Of a stretch of 64,000 nt of DNA, positions 1-8,886 are shown in pieces (positions within the stretch are counted from its first letter, which is position 1; each line of letters opens with the position of its first letter). Source of the stretch: Microbacterium sp. GCS4 (GTDB taxonomy: Bacteria; Actinomycetota; Actinomycetes; Actinomycetales; Microbacteriaceae). Location of the stretch: NCBI RefSeq assembly GCF_001262495.1, contig NZ_LGYE01000003.1, forward strand, positions 1 through 64,000, given 5' to 3'. The notes beneath the pieces were generated by a model. The model was not told the DNA's origin, made no database searches, and saw nothing but the letters and a program-made list of their open reading frames with translations. The position numbers and the translations under genes were made by a program.

Positions 1-3000
1 GTGCCCGTGTCACCGAAGTCCCACGCGTACGACGCGATCGTGCCGTCCGGATCCGCCGACGCCGACCCGTCCACCGCCACCGACAGACCCGTCGCCGTCG
101 GCGTGAACGCCGCCACCGGAGCCTGGTTCGGCGCCCCCAGAGCGATCTTTCTGTGCGATGCCATCTCGCTCGGGGTCAGGACTCGGTCGTAGATGGCGAC
201 GTTCGAGATCGCGCCCTTCAGATACGGGCTGGTGCCGGCGTTCGGCCAGCCACCGATCGTGTCGCCGCCGATCCGCCAATAGCCGGAGTAGGGGTGCGCG
301 GACGTCGTGTCGAGGCTTGCTGCGATCTCGACGCCGTCTACGTACAGCTTCTGACCGAAGGGGCTGAGCGTGGCGACGACATGATGCCAGCGGTCGTCGT
401 TGAAGTTCGTACCACCACCGATGGCCCGCGTCTCTCCCGGATAGACGCCGAACGACACACGTCCTGCGCCGTCGATGTAGACGTTGCGGTCGTTGTTCAC
501 GGAGTCGCGAGTGGCGGCGTCTCCGAAACCGATGATCTTGCCTCCGCTGGTGCTGTCGGTCTTGAACCACGCCTCGATCGAGAAGACCTGCGGCGCGGGA
601 GCCGAGGTGAGCGTCCGTGCTCCCGAGCCTGCGGTACCCGCGAACGTGGTCGTCGGTGCGGAAGAGGTGGTGACGGGACCGGTCGATCCTCGCGTCCCGT
701 TGTCCACGATGAGGTGGTTGCTGCCGGCCCGGTCGAATCCCGCGTTGCCGCTGCTCTCGTTCAGAGGCCAGTAACTGACCGGAGCCGCCGTGAGCACTGC
801 CTCGTCGTATGCGGTGGGCGCCGGCGTTGCCGTCGGGGTGAGCAGGCCCGCCTGCCGGTGCGCGGCGATCTCGCTCGCCGACAGTCCGCGGTCGTAGATC
901 GCGACGTTCGAGACCGCGCCTTTGAGGAACGAACTGCTGCCGGCATTCGCCCACGCCGTCGTCATGCTGCCGCCGACTCGCCAGTGCCCCGTGTACGCAT
1001 CGGCGGTGGTCACCGTCGGCTTCGATCCGATCTGCACGCCGTCGACGTACAGTGTCTGCCCGGCGGAGCTCACGGAGGCGACGACGTGGTGCCAGGTGTC
1101 GTCGTTGAACCCGGGAGCGCTCGTGACCGTCTGCTGCGATCCCTTCCACACCCCGAACGTGACCCGTCCGGTGTTGTCGAGGTAGACGTCCCTGTCATGG
1201 GTGCCCGCCTTGCCGTTCTGGGTCGCGTTGAAGCCGACGATCGCGCCTCCGGTCTTGCTCGCGGTCTTGAACCACGCCTCGATCGTGAAGACCTGCGGCG
1301 CCGAGAGGGAGTTCTTGCTGCCGCCGCCCGAGGTGTCGGCGCCGGTGAACGCTGTCGACTTCGACGTCGGAGTCGACGCGAGCGGGCCGGTGGCCCCCAG
1401 AGACGCGTTGCTCATCACGAGGTCGTTGGCACTCACCCCGTTGAGCCCCGCTGCGGCGCCGCCCTCGTTGAGCGGCCAGTACGCGGTCGGGTTGCCAGCG
1501 AGCACGGCCTTGTCATAGGAATTCGATGTCGTGATGCTCGCGGCCGTGACGACGGGCGTCCAGTCCGTCTGCGTCGAGTTGCCGAACCCGTCGATCGCCT
1601 TGATGCGGTAGTTGTACGTCGTGCCCGAGGCAGCGGTCGTGTCGATGAACGACATCGTCGGGCGGGTCCAGAAGTTGGAGATCGCGGTCGTCTCGGTGAG
1701 GGGAGTCGTCATCCCCCTGTCCTGACGGAACACCTGGTAGGTCAGCTTCTGGCTGTCGCGGTCGTAGTTCGCGCTCCACGTCAGCTTGTTCCCCGCGCGC
1801 ACAGCGGAGGTGGTGAGCTTCCATGCGCTGCCCTGCTCCTGCGGTCCCTGCTTGTTCGGCGCGACGTTCTTCGAGGCGAAGCGCACGATGCCCTGCTGGG
1901 CGACGCCGTTCACCTTGAGGAACTCGCCGCCGATCAGCACGTAGTCGCCGGCGGCGGTCACCTGCCACGGGCCCTGGGACTGGCCGGTGTACGTGCCAGG
2001 GGTCCAACTCGGGTACCACTGCAGCAGCGTCGGTGCCTGATTGCCCTCGAAGTTCCCGTAGGCTCCTCCGACCTTGTCCTTCGTGATGACCGGGCCGGTC
2101 GGCGCCTGCGAGAAGGCCAGCGAGTTCTTGAACCGCAGTTCGGACGACTCAGGGAAGCCGCCGATGTTCGAGCAGTTGTGCGGGTGTCCGACGACGTAGA
2201 CGGTCGACGGCGTGGGGGCGACGTCGTAGCTGTCGCCGTGGCAGTCCTCCATCCAGACCAGGCTGCCGTCGCTCCAGTTCGCACGGAACGCACCCTCGAA
2301 GGCGCCGCCGTCGGCCTGGAAGTTGTGTGCGGCGCCGGTGCCGTACACGCTCTCGCCGTCCGACGAGAGCGAGTACATGATGCCGTAGCCGCTCGCGCTC
2401 GCGCCGCCGTTGCGGAGCACGCTGTTCATGGCCCACGGCATGATCGCACCCGTGCTCGCGTTCAGGGCGGTGATGCCTCGGCCCGGGTTCGTCGATCCGT
2501 TCACCGAGGTGAACGATCCCGAGACGACGACCTTGGAACGGTCGGGGGACACCACGACGGCCTTGGCTCCGTAGCCTCCCTGCACGTTCGCGGTGAAACC
2601 CGTCACCGCGCCCGTCGTCGTCGACACGGCGGCGACCTTGGTGCGCTGAGTGCCGTTGATCGTGGTGAACTCGCCCGCCAGATAGACGGCGGACTCGGTG
2701 ACGGCGAGGCCGTCGATGCGTCCGTTGGCCTCGGGAGCCCAGTTCGTGACGAGCGCTCCGGTCGCGGTGTCGAAGGCGGCGACCCGATACCGCCACGCTC
2801 CGCCGGCCTTCGAGAACATGCCGGCGACGTAGATGCGGGTGCCGTCGGCGGACTTCTTGATGTCGAGCACGGTGTTGTTCGCGCCCGGGTTCCACGACGC
2901 GATGAGCTCGCCGGTCGTGAGGTCGTACGCCAGCAGGTTCGCGCGAAATGTCTCGTTCGTGCCGGGAGCGGCGCCGGCGGGTCGGGCCTTGGTGAAGCTG

Positions 3001-3263
3001 CCGCCGACGTACACGGTGTTGCCGACGACCTCCTGTGCGTAGACGACCCCGTCGATCTGGACGGTCGGCAGCCCGTCGGCGGCGACCGTCTCCGGCGTGC
3101 CCGGCGCCGGAGAGGTGTCGGCCGTCGACGCGGCGGGAACGGACAGGCCCCCGAACGTGAGCCCCAGTGTCAGGGCGACGGCTCCCCAGAGCGTCGTCCT
3201 TCGCGCGCGGCGAGCGCCGCCGTTCCCGGCCGCGCCGAAGCGGCCATCCCCAATGGTGTGCAC
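1..3263 (-). CDS. Secreted beta-propeller/FN3/LamG/PKD multidomain protein (3' end outside window)
   Basis: The reading frame is open from a GTG at 3263 to the left edge (1087 codons seen). A GGGGAG ribosome site lies 6 bases upstream of the GTG. Residues 1-48 form a signal peptide with an arginine-rich n-region, a hydrophobic core and A-A-S-T-A before the mature part. Residues about 55-420 contain repeated blades of the type VYVGG-F and AFDTATG, a beta-propeller-like region. Residues about 475-570 look like fibronectin III. Two LamG/jellyroll modules follow (about 595-805 and 825-1036), each with EAWFKT and HHVVA motifs. The start of a PKD domain (ADPDGTIASYAWDFGDTG) runs off the edge. This is the usual build of an exported carbohydrate- or surface-binding protein in actinobacteria. 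The ligand and any C-terminal anchor cannot be seen. Confidence 0.88.
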   Translation of the reverse strand, partial: MHTIGDGRFGAAGNGGARRARRTTLWGAVALTLGLTFGGLSVPAASTADTSPAPGTPETVAADGLPTVQIDGVVYAQEVVGNTVYVGGSFTKARPAGAAPGTNETFRANLLAYDLTTGELIASWNPGANNTVLDIKKSADGTRIYVAGMFSKAGGAWRYRVAAFDTATGALVTNWAPEANGRIDGLAVTESAVYLAGEFTTINGTQRTKVAAVSTTTGAVTGFTANVQGGYGAKAVVVSPDRSKVVVSGSFTSVNGSTNPGRGITALNASTGAIMPWAMNSVLRNGGASASGYGIMYSLSSDGESVYGTGAAHNFQADGGAFEGAFRANWSDGSLVWMEDCHGDSYDVAPTPSTVYVVGHPHNCSNIGGFPESSELRFKNSLAFSQAPTGPVITKDKVGGAYGNFEGNQAPTLLQWYPSWTPGTYTGQSQGPWQVTAAGDYVLIGGEFLKVNGVAQQGIVRFASKNVAPNKQGPQEQGSAWKLTTSAVRAGNKLTWSANYDRDSQKLTYQVFRQDRGMTTPLTETTAISNFWTRPTMSFIDTTAASGTTYNYRIKAIDGFGNSTQTDWTPVVTAASITTSNSYDKAVLAGNPTAYWPLNEGGAAAGLNGVSANDLVMSNASLGATGPLASTPTSKSTAFTGADTSGGGSKNSLSAPQVFTIEAWFKTASKTGGAIVGFNATQNGKAGTHDRDVYLDNTGRVTFGVWKGSQQTVTSAPGFNDDTWHHVVASVSSAGQTLYVDGVQIGSKPTVTTADAYTGHWRVGGSMTTAWANAGSSSFLKGAVSNVAIYDRGLSASEIAAHRQAGLLTPTATPAPTAYDEAVLTAAPVSYWPLNESSGNAGFDRAGSNHLIVDNGTRGSTGPVTTSSAPTTTFAGTAGSGARTLTSAPAPQVFSIEAWFKTDSTSGGKIIGFGDAATRDSVNNDRNVYIDGAGRVSFGVYPGETRAIGGGTNFNDDRWHHVVATLSPFGQKLYVDGVEIAASLDTTSAHPYSGYWRIGGDTIGGWPNAGTSPYLKGAISNVAIYDRVLTPSEMASHRKIALGAPNQAPVAAFTPTATGLSVAVDGSASADPDGTIASYAWDFGDTG

Positions 3264-3430
3264 GTCGTTCTCCCCAGAATTCAGCACAGAGCACGCCCCA
3301 GCGTGCGGATCGATGTATGGTCGCCGCCGCCCACGGGTGGACGGCGGCGGGTATGGGAATGAGGGTAGAGGAGGGGTGTTCACACTATGCCGTCGGTGCT
3401 GTGTACACGCGTCGGCGCGGCACAGGAGAA

Positions 3431-3464
3431 GGGGTGGGACCGCGTCGAGACGCGGTCCCACCCC
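3431..3464 (-). terminator. Strong hairpin terminator after the YtrA-type ABC operon
   Basis: A 16-bp perfect stem (3431-3446 with 3449-3464) closes on a two-base GA turn 20 bases past the permease stop. In minus orientation it is followed by TTCTCCT, a weak T-rich tail. It also separates this operon from the promoter of the secreted protein. Confidence 0.75.
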
Positions 3465-3483
3465 TCGGAGTGGTCGTGAGAGG

Positions 3484-4170
3484 TCAGGGGATCGCCCGGC
3501 GGAACGCGAGGAACGACACCCCCGCGAGGACCGCGACCACGACGAGCCCCCACAGCGCCAGGCCGAGGGCACCGAGGTCGCCGATGCCGCGTCCGACGTG
3601 ACCCCACAGCTCGAGGCGAGTCACGAGGAACACGAGCCCGACGAGCACGAGTGCCAGCGCGATGCTCGCGATCGTGAGCACGAGTGGACCCCAGCTCTTG
3701 TAGATCGTCGCGCCCGTGAATCCCACGACGAAGAAGAACAGTGCGAGCGTGAAGTAGACGATGAACGCCCCGACCGGACCGGCCTCCCACAGCCACGGCA
3801 GGTAGAAGACCCACCCGTTCACGCCGTATCCGTTCGTGAGGGTCTCGACGGCTCCTCCGAGGAGGAACAGCACGCCCATGAACGCGCTGCCCAGCACGGC
3901 CGTCAGCACGGTGCCGAGGAAGAAGTCGCGTCGCGTGATGCTCATCGCCTGGGAGAACGGGAAGGTGAGTGTCATGGCCGACATCCCGATCGCGAAGAAG
4001 TACCAGAGGGGCGCCTGTCCGCCGCCGCCGTACTTGGGCTCGTCGCCCGGGATCATGGCGTAGATCAGCACCGAGATCAGGGTCGCGGCACCGAGCACGA
4101 TCAACGGGACCCAGACGAAGGTCTGCCGGTTGATCAGCTGCAGGCGGATGACGTTGAGTGTGCGTCGCAT
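3484..4170 (-). CDS. ABC transporter permease, YtrA-operon type
   Basis: This 228-residue protein has about six hydrophobic segments and no enzyme motifs. It is the membrane partner of the ATPase encoded just upstream: the ATPase stop and this ATG share one base (TGATG). The order GntR regulator, ATPase, permease on one transcript matches YtrA-type systems, where the exporter responds to cell-wall antibiotics or envelope stress in Firmicutes. The substrate here is unknown. Expression is probably set by the palindrome at 5495-5528 through the operon's own regulator. Confidence 0.85.
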   Translation of the reverse strand: MRRTLNVIRLQLINRQTFVWVPLIVLGAATLISVLIYAMIPGDEPKYGGGGQAPLWYFFAIGMSAMTLTFPFSQAMSITRRDFFLGTVLTAVLGSAFMGVLFLLGGAVETLTNGYGVNGWVFYLPWLWEAGPVGAFIVYFTLALFFFVVGFTGATIYKSWGPLVLTIASIALALVLVGLVFLVTRLELWGHVGRGIGDLGALGLALWGLVVVAVLAGVSFLAFRRAIP

Positions 4171-5081
4171 CAGCGGACTCCTTCCTTCGCGGCGTCGCCC
4201 GTCGGGGTCGACTCCGCCTTCTGCGTGAGCCGGACGATCAGCTGCTGCAGCGAGACCGGCGCGAGATCCAGACCGGATGCCGTGATCTCGGCGCGCTCCT
4301 CGGCGCTGAGCCGCCCCAGTACGGTGACGGACGCCACCCGGCCGAGCGACTCGCGGTGCAGGACCTCGCGGCCGGAGGCCCAGGCATCCACCTTCGCGGC
4401 ATCGCCGACGACGGTGACGGCGCGGTCCCGCACGGCATCCGTGTCCTCGTTCAGCAGGATTTGCCCGTTGTCGATCACGATCACCTTCTCGATGAGGTTC
4501 GAGACCTCGTCGATCAGGTGCGACGAGAGGACGATCGTGCGCGGGTGCTCGGCGTAGTCCTCGAGCAGCCGGTCGTAGAAGATCTGCCGCGCCACGGCGT
4601 CCAGGCCCAGGTAGGGCTCGTCGAAGAACGTGAGGTCGGCCCGCGAGGCGAGCCCGATGATCACCCCGACCGCCGACAGCTGGCCGCGGGAGAGCTTCTT
4701 GATGGTCTGCTTCATGGGCAGCTGGAACTGCTCGATCAGCTCGTCCGCGAGCGCCTGGTCCCAGTTCTCGAAGAACAGGCTCGCGGCCTGGAAGGCGTGG
4801 CGCGGATAGGCGTCGTCCGGGTACTTCTGGCTCTCGCGCACGAAGCAGACCCGGTTGAGGACGTGCGTGTTCTCGTAGGGGTGCTCTCCGAACACCTTCA
4901 CGGTGCCGGACGACTCGAAGTTCTGCGCGGTGAGGATCGACATGAGTGTCGTCTTGCCGGCGCCGTTGCGCCCGAGGAGGCCGTAGATCGCGCCCCCGTC
5001 GAGGCTGAGCGACACGTTGTCGAGTGCGCGCTTGTCCTTGTAGCGCTTCGTGAGGTTCTGCACCTCGATGACGGCGGTCAT
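4170..5081 (-). CDS. ABC transporter ATP-binding protein, YtrA-operon type
   Basis: This 303-residue ATPase has Walker A GRNGAGKTT, a signature reading LSRGQ in place of LSGGQ, Walker B FFDEPYLGLD and a switch His in SSHLIDE. It energises the 228-residue permease downstream. The start overlaps the GntR stop by 4 bases (ATGA), so translation is probably coupled. The C-terminal third (about residues 215-303) lies beyond the core ATPase fold and is not a recognised domain. The exporter role is inferred from operon order; the substrate is not visible. Confidence 0.9.
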   Translation of the reverse strand: MTAVIEVQNLTKRYKDKRALDNVSLSLDGGAIYGLLGRNGAGKTTLMSILTAQNFESSGTVKVFGEHPYENTHVLNRVCFVRESQKYPDDAYPRHAFQAASLFFENWDQALADELIEQFQLPMKQTIKKLSRGQLSAVGVIIGLASRADLTFFDEPYLGLDAVARQIFYDRLLEDYAEHPRTIVLSSHLIDEVSNLIEKVIVIDNGQILLNEDTDAVRDRAVTVVGDAAKVDAWASGREVLHRESLGRVASVTVLGRLSAEERAEITASGLDLAPVSLQQLIVRLTQKAESTPTGDAAKEGVR

Positions 5082-5473
5082 GCGGGGTTCTTCCCTTCTG
5101 TCTGTGCTGCATCGGTCTGGGCGGCCCGCTCGGTGAGCAGGGCTGCGAGGTCGTTGGCGCTGAGCCCGAGCGTGCGGGCTTCGGCGAGGAGCGGGTCGAT
5201 GTAGCGGTCCGCGAACGCCGAGCGACGCTCCCCGAGCACGATGTCGCGGGCGCCGGCGGCGACGAACATGCCGATGCCGCGGCGCTTGTACAGCACTCCC
5301 TTGTCGGTGAGCATGGCGACTCCCTTCGCTGCCGTCGCAGGGTTGATCCGGTAGAAGCCGGCGAGCTCGTTCGTCGAAGGCGCCTGCGTCTCCTCCTCGA
5401 GCGAGCCGTCGATGATCGAGTCCTCGATCTGCTCGGCGATCTGGAGGAAGAGGGGCTTTCCTTCTTCGATCAC
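5078..5473 (-). CDS. GntR-family regulator, YtrA subfamily
   Basis: The 131-residue protein starts at a GTG with GGAGG upstream. The N-terminal winged helix (about residues 8-75) has the usual GntR pattern QIAEQIEDSIIDG and then PSTNELAGFYRINPATAAKG. There is no FCD or UTRA effector domain, only a short helical tail of about 50 residues, which is typical of the YtrA subfamily. Such proteins repress their own operon with the ABC genes that follow. A symmetric 34-bp sequence covers the promoter here, which supports autoregulation. Confidence 0.9.
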   Translation of the reverse strand: MIEEGKPLFLQIAEQIEDSIIDGSLEEETQAPSTNELAGFYRINPATAAKGVAMLTDKGVLYKRRGIGMFVAAGARDIVLGERRSAFADRYIDPLLAEARTLGLSANDLAALLTERAAQTDAAQTEGKNPA

Positions 5474-5494
5474 GAGTCCTCCGCGCTGGTTGGT

Positions 5495-5540
5495 GGGTTA
5501 GTTACTGGACTAGGTAACCACTTAACCCCGCGCGTGTCAA
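5495..5540 (-). promoter_or_regulatory. Promoter and candidate GntR operator of the YtrA-type operon
   Basis: Reading the minus strand, TTGACA (5535-5540), a 17-base spacer and TTACCT (5512-5517) form a sigma-70-like promoter. A nested imperfect palindrome spans 5495-5528: outer arms GGGTTA and TAACCC, inner arms GTTAC and GTAAC. It covers the -10 and most of the spacer, the right place for repression by the downstream GntR protein. Confidence 0.65.
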
Positions 5541-5654
5541 CCGTGCGGTCGCGGGACTGCTCTGCCCGGGCACAAGTTCGGAGCGGATGCCGCGCCACGC
5601 CGGTACGGCAGGGAAACGACCGGCGTGGCGGCCGCGGGCTCCGCAGTTGTGCCC

Positions 5655-5688
5655 GGGGTGGGGGCGGGGTCCGAGGGTGGGGGCGGGG
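5655..5688 (+). other. G-rich tract with potential to form a G-quadruplex
   Basis: Two near-copies of GGGTGGGGGCGGGG separated by TCCGA give six G-runs of three or more within 34 bases. It lies between the stop of the FCD-GntR gene and the promoter of the YtrA-type operon. The sequence shows the motif; folding and any function are inference. Confidence 0.4.
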
Positions 5689-5742
5689 CCCCGGGGTGTG
5701 GAGGGGCGCTCGGGACGGGGCGGGGTCGGACCGGGGCCCGCT

Positions 5743-6453
5743 TCAGGCGCGCGGGCGGCCCACGTACATCGACCCGTGCAGCTCGGCGACGTGGTCGAAG
5801 GCGAGACGGCTCGCAGCACCGGCATCCCCGGCGCGCAGCGCGTCGACGAGGCGGGCGTGCTCCTCGTTCGACTCCCGCAGATACTCGATGCGGTAGGGGA
5901 TGAAGTACGCGTAGAGCTCGTGCGAGACCCGGTGGTGCAGGTCGACGGCGCCCGCAGCACCGCCCATCGCGGCGAGCTCCTCGTGGAACGCCGCGTCAGC
6001 GGTGCGGAAGCCCGTCCAGTCCGGCACCGTGCGCATCTCCTCGACCAGGGCGTCGAGCCGCGCGAGCCGGGCGTCCTCGGGCGCGGCACCCGCCACCGCC
6101 GCGAGGCCTGCCTCCAGTACGGCGCGCTGGTCGATCAGGGCGTGCACGTGCGCGGCATCCGCCCGGTACGCGTCGATCTCGCCGACGGTCCCGACGGCCG
6201 GCGAGTCGGCGATGAATGTGCCGCCCGCGTGGCCCTTGCGCCGCACGACCACGCCCTCCTCGCTCAGCGCGCGGTAGGCGCGGCGCACGGTCATCTCGCT
6301 GACCTCGAACGCGCGGGCCGTGTCGTCCGTGCCGGGCAGGCGCTGGCCGGGCACCAGCATCCCGAGCTCGACGGCCAGGGAGATGCGGGCCCGAACGGTG
6401 TCGACGGCCGTGGTGCGGCGGATCGCGCCGAGCGCCGGGGAGGCCAGGTCCAT
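5743..6453 (-). CDS. GntR-family regulator with FCD-like effector domain
   Basis: This 236-residue protein has a GntR winged helix at about 10-80 (VPGQRLPGTDDTARAFEVSE, then TVRRAYRALSEEG). A helical domain at about 100-225 carries scattered His/Asp residues (AFHEEL, HRVSHEL, HARLVDALRAGD), as in the FCD group that binds small organic acids or a metal. It is the last gene of a three-gene operon after the C-N hydrolase and the amino-acid permease, so it probably senses the substrate or product of that pathway. GAGG lies upstream of the ATG. A near-palindrome at the operon promoter (8887-8901) is a candidate site. Confidence 0.85.
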   Translation of the reverse strand: MDLASPALGAIRRTTAVDTVRARISLAVELGMLVPGQRLPGTDDTARAFEVSEMTVRRAYRALSEEGVVVRRKGHAGGTFIADSPAVGTVGEIDAYRADAAHVHALIDQRAVLEAGLAAVAGAAPEDARLARLDALVEEMRTVPDWTGFRTADAAFHEELAAMGGAAGAVDLHHRVSHELYAYFIPYRIEYLRESNEEHARLVDALRAGDAGAASRLAFDHVAELHGSMYVGRPRA

Positions 6454-6497
6454 CGTGCGTCCTCGTCTCGGGTCGGCACCGGCCGGGCCTGGTCGGC

Positions 6498-7967
6498 CTA
6501 GCTCGTCGCGCGTTCCTCCGCGCGGTCCGGTGCGGCGTCGTCCTCGGCGGGGTCGGCGTCGAGGCGGAAGCGCCTGCCCCACACGATACCGACGACCATC
6601 GCCGCGGCGGGGATGAGCGCGAGCACGGTGCTCACCACGACGCTGCCGCCGGTGACGAGCGTGAAGTTCGACAGCACGAGCCACAGCGCGAGCACGAGGC
6701 CGATCACCGCGAGCACCGGGAAGACCCTGGACTTCACCGAGCGCCCGGAGGCGAGCTCGGGGCGTCGTGCGAAGAACACGAGCACCGCGATCGAGGTCGT
6801 CAGCATCAGCAGCACCATGCCGACCGTCGCCACTCCGGCCATCGAGCCGAAGACCCCGACGAGCGGGTCGAGACCCAGCACGGCCAGCACCGCGAGCACG
6901 ATGGCCGCCGTGATCGTCTGCACGACCGAGGAGAACGCCGGGGAATGGTGCGAGGCGTGCCGACGGCCGAGCCGCGCGGGCAGCACGGACTTCTGCGCGA
7001 GTGTGAACTGGTAGCGCGCGATCACGTTGTGGAACGAGAGCACGCACGCGAACAGGCTCGTGATCAGCAGCACCTGCACGACGTCGCGCACGATCGGCCC
7101 GAGGTACTGCGTCGTCGTGTCGAGCAGCAGGTTGCCCTCGCCGGCGAGCGTCTGCTGCGCCACGGCCACCGCGTTCGCCGCACCGACGCCCGTGACGAGC
7201 GCCCAGCACGAGATCGCGTAGAACACGCCGATGATGATGACCGCGAGGTAGGTCGCCCGTGGGATCGTGCGCTCGGGCGCGCGCGCCTCGTCGCGGAACA
7301 CCGCCGTCGCCTCGAAGCCGATGAATCCGGTCAGAGCGAACAGCACGGCCACGCCGATGCCACCCGTGAACACGTTCGCGGGATCGAAGGTCTCGAGCGC
7401 GATGCCGTCGGCGCCGCCCGTCGCGAAGATGACGACGTCGAGCACGACCACCACGAGGATCTCGAGAGCCAGGGCGATGCCGAGCACCTTGGCGCTCAGG
7501 TCGATGTGCCGATAGCCGAGCACCGCGACGATCGCCATGGTCGCGAACGAGTAGAGCCACCAGGGGAGGCTCGGTCCGCCGAAGAACGTGACGAGGTCAT
7601 CGACCGCCCAGCCCATGTAGCCGTACACGCCGACCTGGATCGCGGTGTAGGCGACCAGCGCCGTGAAGGCGGTGCCGAGACCGAGGCGTGAGCCGAGGCC
7701 TGCCGTGACGTAGGAGAAGAAGGCTCCGGCCTCCTTCACGAACGGGGTCATGGTCACGAAGCCGACCGAGAACACGAGCAGGATCACGGCGGCGAGCGCG
7801 AAGCCGATCGGCGCACCGGGGCCGTTGCCCGAGCCGATCGCGATGGGCACGTTGCCGCCGATCACGGTGAGGGGTGCGGCGGCGGCGATCACCATGAAGA
7901 CGATCGCGCCGGTGCCGAGCTGGCCGTCGAGGCGCTGGCGCGGCTCGGCGAGGGGGGAGACGGTCAT
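6498..7967 (-). CDS. APC-family amino acid/amine permease
   Basis: This 489-residue membrane protein has about twelve hydrophobic segments and the APC-superfamily start, with helix 1 carrying G-A-IVFMVIAAAAPLTVIGG. Helix 6 has GFIGFEATAVFRDEARAPERTIPRA, the family's conserved EA-x-x-P-E-R-T-I-P turn. It should be a proton-coupled importer of amino acids or amines. I start it at the ATG at 7967, which is preceded by GAAAG; an in-frame ATG at 7994 would add nine residues but has no ribosome site. It sits 92 bases after the C-N hydrolase and 44 bases before the GntR gene. The pair suggests uptake of an amide or amine that the hydrolase uses. Confidence 0.88.
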   Translation of the reverse strand: MTVSPLAEPRQRLDGQLGTGAIVFMVIAAAAPLTVIGGNVPIAIGSGNGPGAPIGFALAAVILLVFSVGFVTMTPFVKEAGAFFSYVTAGLGSRLGLGTAFTALVAYTAIQVGVYGYMGWAVDDLVTFFGGPSLPWWLYSFATMAIVAVLGYRHIDLSAKVLGIALALEILVVVVLDVVIFATGGADGIALETFDPANVFTGGIGVAVLFALTGFIGFEATAVFRDEARAPERTIPRATYLAVIIIGVFYAISCWALVTGVGAANAVAVAQQTLAGEGNLLLDTTTQYLGPIVRDVVQVLLITSLFACVLSFHNVIARYQFTLAQKSVLPARLGRRHASHHSPAFSSVVQTITAAIVLAVLAVLGLDPLVGVFGSMAGVATVGMVLLMLTTSIAVLVFFARRPELASGRSVKSRVFPVLAVIGLVLALWLVLSNFTLVTGGSVVVSTVLALIPAAAMVVGIVWGRRFRLDADPAEDDAAPDRAEERATS

Positions 7968-8059
7968 GAGGGTCACTTTCGACTGAGCATCCATGCACGG
8001 ATGCGGGAGCGGAGGGTTCGGGACAGCGAGAGTGGTGCGGGTGCGGGTGCGGGCCGAGG

Positions 8060-8839
8060 TCAGTACAGGTCGGTGCGGCGGTCGTGGAGGTACGGGTTCT
8101 CCCGGCGAGCGCTGCGGGTGGTCTCGGGATCGATCGTGGCGATCAGGAGACCGGTGTCGTGCGGGCCGAGGGCGGCGAGCGTCGTGCCGTCCGGGGCGGC
8201 GATGCTGCTGCGGCCGACATAGGCGAGGTCGCCCTCGACGCCCACGCGGTTCACGTAGACGACATGTATCTGGCTCTCCCAGGCGCGCACCGGGATGAGC
8301 CGTTCGGCGATGTGCGCGTAGGGCTCCATCTGCGCGGTCGGCACGATCACGGCATCCGCTCCGTCGAGGGCCGCGGCGCGCACGGTCTCGGGGAACTCGA
8401 CGTCGTAGCAGATGAGCGCCGAGAGCCGGACGCCGTGCAGCTCGACCGTGCCGGGGAGGGCGTCGCCCGGCACGAACAGGCTGCGGTCGAGGTCGCCGAA
8501 CAGGTGCGTCTTGCGGTAGCGGAGCAGTTCGCGCCCGTGGCGGTCGATCAGGACGAGGGAGTTCGCGATCCCGCCTCCGGGCATCGGCTCGGGGAGTCCG
8601 GCGACGATCGCGATGCCCTCGGCGGACGCGATCGTCGCGACGCGGTCGGTGAGGTCGGGGGTCGCGAGCGGGGCGAGGCGCTCGCCGATGTTGTACCCGG
8701 TCACGAACATCTCGGGGGTCACGAGCATCTGCGCGCCCTGAGCGACGGCATCCCGCGCGGCGGCGGCGACGATCGCCAGGTTGGCGTCGACGTCTCCCGG
8801 GACGCCCTCGTGCTGCAGGCCGGCGATGGTCAAGGTCAT
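8060..8839 (-). CDS. Carbon-nitrogen hydrolase (nitrilase-superfamily amidase)
   Basis: This 259-residue cytosolic enzyme has the complete Glu-Lys-Cys triad: E43 (LVTPEMF), K110 (RYRKTHLF) and C144 (ALICYDVEFPE). The length and motifs fit amidases that release ammonia from aliphatic amides or omega-amides rather than true nitrilases. The ATG at 8839 has GAGGAG 6 bases upstream; an earlier in-frame start at 8884 is less likely. It leads an operon with an APC permease and an FCD-GntR regulator, so the pathway is probably import and hydrolysis of an amide or amino-acid derivative as a nitrogen source. The exact substrate cannot be read from sequence. Confidence 0.88.
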   Translation of the reverse strand: MTLTIAGLQHEGVPGDVDANLAIVAAAARDAVAQGAQMLVTPEMFVTGYNIGERLAPLATPDLTDRVATIASAEGIAIVAGLPEPMPGGGIANSLVLIDRHGRELLRYRKTHLFGDLDRSLFVPGDALPGTVELHGVRLSALICYDVEFPETVRAAALDGADAVIVPTAQMEPYAHIAERLIPVRAWESQIHVVYVNRVGVEGDLAYVGRSSIAAPDGTTLAALGPHDTGLLIATIDPETTRSARRENPYLHDRRTDLY

Positions 8840-8886
8840 CGGATGCTCCTCGTGGTGCGACGATGCACCCATCAAACAGATCATTG

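Noticed and set aside
153..3362. Long plus-strand open frame opposite the secreted multidomain protein
   Set aside because: Its product is Arg/Gly-rich with no domains. The minus frame has a signal peptide and recognisable FN3, LamG and PKD modules.
3484..5112. A fused ATPase-permease protein of 542 residues
   Set aside because: The permease frame is merely open upstream. The ATPase is read in a different frame and the two genes overlap by one base (TGATG).
5743..7560. A single 605-residue minus-strand protein
   Set aside because: Only its last 236 residues are the real FCD-GntR protein. The upstream part is an out-of-frame reading of the APC permease gene.
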